Made by a program: the position numbers and the translations under genes. The notes beneath the pieces are model-generated. The model saw only the letters and a list, made by a program, of their open reading frames with translations, ran no database searches and was not told the origin of the DNA. From contig CM073538.1 of NCBI GenBank assembly GCA_037074615.1, positions 21,911,068 to 21,975,067 on the forward strand: DNA of 64,000 nucleotides, in the 5' to 3' direction. Source of the DNA: Leucaena leucocephala. Its lineage: Eukaryota; Streptophyta; Magnoliopsida; Fabales; Fabaceae. Below are positions 59,842 to 64,000 of the stretch, piece by piece (position 1 is the first letter of the stretch; each line of letters opens with the position of its first letter).

Positions 59842-62800
59842 TTAAAGATCAATCACCCGGGACAACTTTTGAATCCGGTTCAATAGGAAGTCCCCTTGCT
59901 TGATAGTTGCTTGGTAAAGAGCATTCTTCGCATCGGGGCGGTTAGTTTCAAGAACTCCAGCAACCTTGTCAATCTTACAATGAAGTTTCCCAGCAGCAAT
60001 AAAACGCGAAAGCTCCCTGGAAGCAAAATACATTAAACGAGTCAACAAGGTCAACAGCACGCACATTACAAAAGATTTTTAAATCTTTCATAAATAATCA
60101 ACTTACAGATCAATGAAATCCACAGTCACTCCAAATGCTTTCGCCATCGCCTGGATTGTAACACTCTTGTAAGACTCCAAAAACTGTGAATAAACAACAG
60201 TTCTGACCTCCCTCATGTAATATCTAAAGTGTGGATGCAAATAGCGGTCCAACTTGATTTGCTCCGTTATCCTAGCTGAAATAAATTTCAATTGAAACAA
60301 AATAAGAACATTAATTCCAATAGTAGATGGAAGATTAGAAATCAACTACATTCTAGCAGTTAGAAGCCCTAGCCGTGTGCGCCTGATGATACTGTCAGAA
60401 ACTATTAAGATGAAAGGGATATGGCAGGCATCTACTCACCGAATGCAGAGAAAAAAGACTTGTACCGACAATCATATAGGGAGTTTAAGAATTCTGAAAG
60501 GTAGGGAACTTTGCCGATCACAGTCAAGATCTCGGGAGCATCCACTACCTGATTCAGATTAACTAAAATTAACAACATGGGATATGCAGACCATTTGCCA
60601 GGAAACAAATTCTATGGTAGAATGGAATGGAACAGCAGAAAATAACTGGTCCCTGTAAAAATCAATCACCTTCTGCTTCAGGGAAACTCTATCCAATGAT
60701 ATAACGCTGGTCAAAACTGTGTAAAATATAAAGGTGTCATAGGGGAAAAGTTCGTAAGTCGTGAAAGTTGAGATAGAATCCAAAAACAAATTGGCAGCCT
60801 TCTTGAAATTTCGCGTGGACATGCAGTACAGGCCTTCATAGACTTTCAGCCGATTCTTTCTTTCCCAATCACCACCTTCCTCAAACAAGCTGCCATCATG
60901 GGGTAAAAAGTTGGAAATACAAACTGAAATGAAAAATAAATGAGGGAAGAACTGCAGAGGCGTTTAAGATTCATTACTTTTTAGCTTTGTCAATGCTTTT
61001 GGAAATGAGATCGAAATCCATGTCAAAAAACCCAAGCTGCAATGTATGAAACACCAGGTCCATCTTCTGGCCAACTGCAACTGTCTTGCCTTCTGTTAAC
61101 TTGAGATGTTCAAAGGCTTTCTCCTGGTTTATGTGGAGAAATACTGTGAAAAATCATTACAGAACCATCTGTCTGGAATGAAGCTATAGGTTATAATAGG
61201 CATATACCTTGTCACCGATCTTGATGAAGAACAGAGATTTTGCCAAGTGAGCCTCTCGAACTTCACTCTCACCTAAGTTTTCTTCAGCATCGGTAATTCT
61301 AAGATTAAGCAATCATACAGAATACCATAAGTATGAGGACTACTAAATTTGACACTTTCCACATAACAGATTGAACTTTGAATCTCGAGAAGTCAAAACA
61401 GGAGAATGCAGCGATGTATGATTCGCAGTGCACTACTATATATTAATGTTCTCGTGGTCTTGCGGAGCAACAATGCTTTTAAATAGTATTGTCAATTTTT
61501 TACTTACTATATGTTCAATCTCTGTATTTTTGGGCAAGACATTATTGTTATACGCCTATAAACCAAATACATCATTGTTTATAGTCTTATATAATCCAAA
61601 TCAGTTATAAGGTCAGACGCAACTCCCTCCCATATCATTAAACCCCATCATATTGCATTCAATATAAACACTTAAAAGAAGCAAGAACCACTTTAGCTCT
61701 AACAAAACATTAGAGAAATTCCAATCACATCAACCATAAGAATGAACATAGGGATGATCATAATTCTAGAGACTCTTAAGCAGAGGAAAAGGAATTTGAA
61801 GATTCAAACACCCTGAAGAGCTAGGCGTTTCACGTCCACTTTTAATTTGGTTATTTTCTTTCTTAATGAAAGACATAAGGAAAGAATGGCATTAAGCCTA
61901 TTATATTCAGCTCTAAATAGTTTGAAGCAAGATTAAATATATCATTATTTGAAAGATATTCAACTCTACACCATCTCAATATACTACCAACCTTAATCAT
62001 GACAGTCATGATAAAAACCTATTATCATATAACAAATAGTAATAACAAGTTAACAACAGTACAAGAATCAGCAAGGTGTTTAGCCCTGGCACTGAATATA
62101 AATATTTATGAACCAAAAAAGCTACAGATGCAATTTAATAATTTAAAAAGTGAATCTACATAAAATGATTAATTGAAAAATAAACTTGAACGAGATGGTA
62201 TGATATTTCCCTGGATGTATCAGCATCCTAAATGATATAAATCTCCTTTGCTTTCATTCACTACCATGGAAATTCCTCATATAATAAGTAATTAGTAGAT
62301 CTGAGCCTCTAAAAACTAAAGCATTGAAAAATCTTGCAGTAATAACTAGCACTTCTCCCACATACAATGATTTGCATACATAGCAATAAACTTCTCTCAC
62401 TTCACACTGGCAATGGTGTCAATAGATAAAGAATAAGAAGAAATTAATCCAGTCCTCTCCATTCATTCGACCATTTAAAATCGCAAGAATTCCTGTAAGG
62501 CTGTGGGTAATGTAAGAAATAAAGAACTTAATGGCTTTTAAATTTCAAACTTCAAGCTGAATGAAATTCAATAACCTAAAGCTCTGATCAAGACGCCTAA
62601 CTGTAGTTTTTCTTTTTTAAAAAAAATCAAAATTCAGTCATTAAAATGAAATTCACTCACTTTTCGTCAAGCTTCTTGAGCTCCTCATCTATCTTAGCAC
62701 GCATCAAATCCAGAACACTTTGATCCGTGTCCAAAACTGAATCAGCGATTAGGGTTTCATATAAAGGGAGCATATCTTCACATCAAAAGAAAATATACTT

Positions 62801-63013
62801 GAGTAAGACAGCCAGAGGATGATAATGAATTTAAATTGAAGTGAATAAAATGGAGAATGAAGAAGTTGCGGAGTTACCATTTTCTTTGACAAACGCAAAC
62901 ACCTCATCTTTAAGCCGGACCTTCTCAATGCCTTCCACATCTCCATGTCTGAGAAGGAAGAGCTTGTGAGATAGCACTAGCTGTGGCTGCTGGGTCCCCT
63001 CTTCTGTTTCCAT
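59842..63013 (-). CDS. RPN7: 26S proteasome regulatory subunit RPN7 / PSMD6 (8 exons, 386 aa)
   Basis: Lid subunit of the 19S regulatory particle, which handles ubiquitylated substrates in cytosol and nucleus. Exons: 63013-62878, 62775-62661, 61298-61208, 61123-60978, 60889-60670, 60548-60440, 60275-60107, 60016-59842; all keep frame. The start is METEEGTQQPQLVL. Landmarks: LDLMRAKIDEELKKLDEKI, a helical-repeat middle (FFIKIGDKEKAFEHL, GLYCMSTRNFKKAANLFLDS, TYELFPYDTFIFYTVLTS), and a C-terminal PCI domain (YYMREVRTVVYSQFLESY, AFGVTVDFIDLELSRFIAAG, LHCKIDKVAGVLETNRPD), ending in KLSRVIDL. The length equals the usual plant RPN7 to within a residue. No lesion. Intron 2 (61299-62660) is 1,362 bases with nothing identified in it. 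Confidence 0.97.
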
Positions 63014-64000
63014 GGCCGCTTGTTCTTTGTTCCCTGCGGTAAGCTTCTTCTTTTCCTCGCCGGAGGAGCAGCCGCAAAATAGTATCCTACACCTCCATAA
63101 TTTGTTTTACTTTTTTTTCAAAAAAAAAAAAACATCATTATTCTTTATTCTTTTTTATTTTACTGCAATAATTCGCTTCTCTTCTACATGAAAAAGTGTC
63201 TAACAAGCAAAATAAAAAGAAAAAGTGTGCAGTTAAAAATAAAATTTACTATTATTTTATTTTTTAAATGAACTCCCATTTCTTTAATACTCAATTCACT
63301 ATATAATTTATATATACATGATACAGTTTACTTTAACAGCACATAAACAGTCTCATAGTTACAAACATATTTTCAGTGTAAATCATTGAGATTTAAATTT
63401 GGAAAATTCTGTTCTTTTTAAACCATTGATATAAACAGTCTCATAGTTAAATTTGTACCCAAAAAAAGTTTTTCTCTATCTTTTCTTTTTTTTTAAAAAA
63501 ATCTTACTATTATTTTTTATTTTAAAAAAATCGTATCATGTTTTTTTGTATGTATTTCATCAATTTTTATAATCTTATTTTGTTATGTGTCTATTTTTTA
63601 TATTTTTATTTAACTTAAATTCATATATAAAAATATATATAAGTAAGTGTGATTGAAAAATTTAATAAAATATATTCAAGTAACTTGATCTATTATTCTT
63701 CTATTTACCCCGAATAATTCGCTTTTATTTTCTTTTGAACTATATGATTGGTGCAATTACAAATTTATCAAAAGATTTTGCATGATATGCATAATGTATT
63801 ATAATTTTAGATTAATATAATTTTTAATCCCTAGACGCCCCTCTCCTTGTTGATCTTCCTTGTTGACGCCACGCTCCTCTCAGAGTTCAAACTCACTCTT
63901 CTCTTTCTCCTTCATTGAGCTTCTGTAAGACCTGAACATTTAAATTCTTTTCAATTTTCACACTCTCTCTCCATTTAAACTCACAGTGTTTCATATATTT
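63014..64000. other. RPN7 upstream region and possible leader of a gene beyond the window
   Basis: The RPN7 leader and promoter are followed by very AT-rich DNA. From about 63830 the sequence becomes CT-rich and less AT-rich ('ctctccttgttgatcttcct', 'ctctttctccttcattgagc'), like a plant 5' UTR on the plus strand. No coding start is visible before the window ends. Confidence 0.35.

Noticed and set aside
1..64000. tRNA, rRNA or CRISPR features
   Set aside because: No cloverleaf with a T-loop GTTCRANNC pattern that I could support, no rRNA-like block, and no regularly spaced repeats were seen; a covariance-model scan was not possible.

Overview
This window is plant nuclear DNA, almost certainly from a eudicot. 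Genes carry many short GT-AG introns, intergenic DNA is very AT-rich and full of short inverted-repeat elements, and every recognisable protein is a plant type. The protein sequences look legume-like to me, but that is an impression and not a demonstrated result. No prokaryotic operons, CRISPR arrays or viral genes were seen.

Layout, left to right. (1) 42-1672 (+): the last three exons of chloroplast-type argininosuccinate synthase. (2) 2478-6152 (-): an LRR receptor-like pseudokinase of seven exons. (3) 6.2-12.7 kb: repeat-rich DNA, including a 1,687-bp solo LTR nested inside an older hAT-like element. (4) 12842-16190 (+): NOP56, a box C/D snoRNP core protein, with a telo-box just upstream. 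(5) 17608-20400 (+): adenylate kinase. (6) 23026-25344 (-): a G-type cyclin-dependent kinase, convergent with adenylate kinase; a perfect 110-bp tandem duplication lies between them. (7) 25.9-29.5 kb: AT-rich DNA with a second hAT-like copy lacking the LTR and a ~590-bp inverted repeat. (8) 29807-30697 (+): an intronless DUF7950-type protein. (9) 32062-36627 (-): an unrecognised Ser/Arg-rich coiled-coil protein. (10) 39801-41033 (+): a decayed, intron-containing pseudogene of proteasome beta subunit PBD. (11) 45849-46043 (+): a 64-residue small protein with microsatellites in both flanks. (12) 47219-48786 (+): a GRAS-family gene broken by three frameshifts. (13) 49573-56016 (-): an ABC1/UbiB-like kinase gene with an in-frame TGA and a +1 homopolymer shift. 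(14) 59842-63013 (-): 26S proteasome lid subunit RPN7.

The genes do not form a pathway. Most are housekeeping functions (arginine synthesis, ribosome biogenesis, nucleotide balance, cell cycle or splicing, protein turnover) beside signalling genes. The distinctive content is the decay: three adjacent loci (PBD copy, GRAS, ABC1K) carry lesions in otherwise readable frames, and four repeat families can be followed by comparing copies inside the window. I found no clear evidence for a wholly new molecular system. The best leads are the GRAS pseudogene, which resembles the mycorrhiza-linked RAD1 type, the small microsatellite-flanked protein, the PAS-like stretch in the DUF7950 protein, and the repeat family whose ends are conserved but whose centre varies.

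Exon borders were placed by hand from splice consensus, reading-frame continuity and remembered family sequence. Every reported multi-exon model keeps frame across its junctions except where a lesion is stated.
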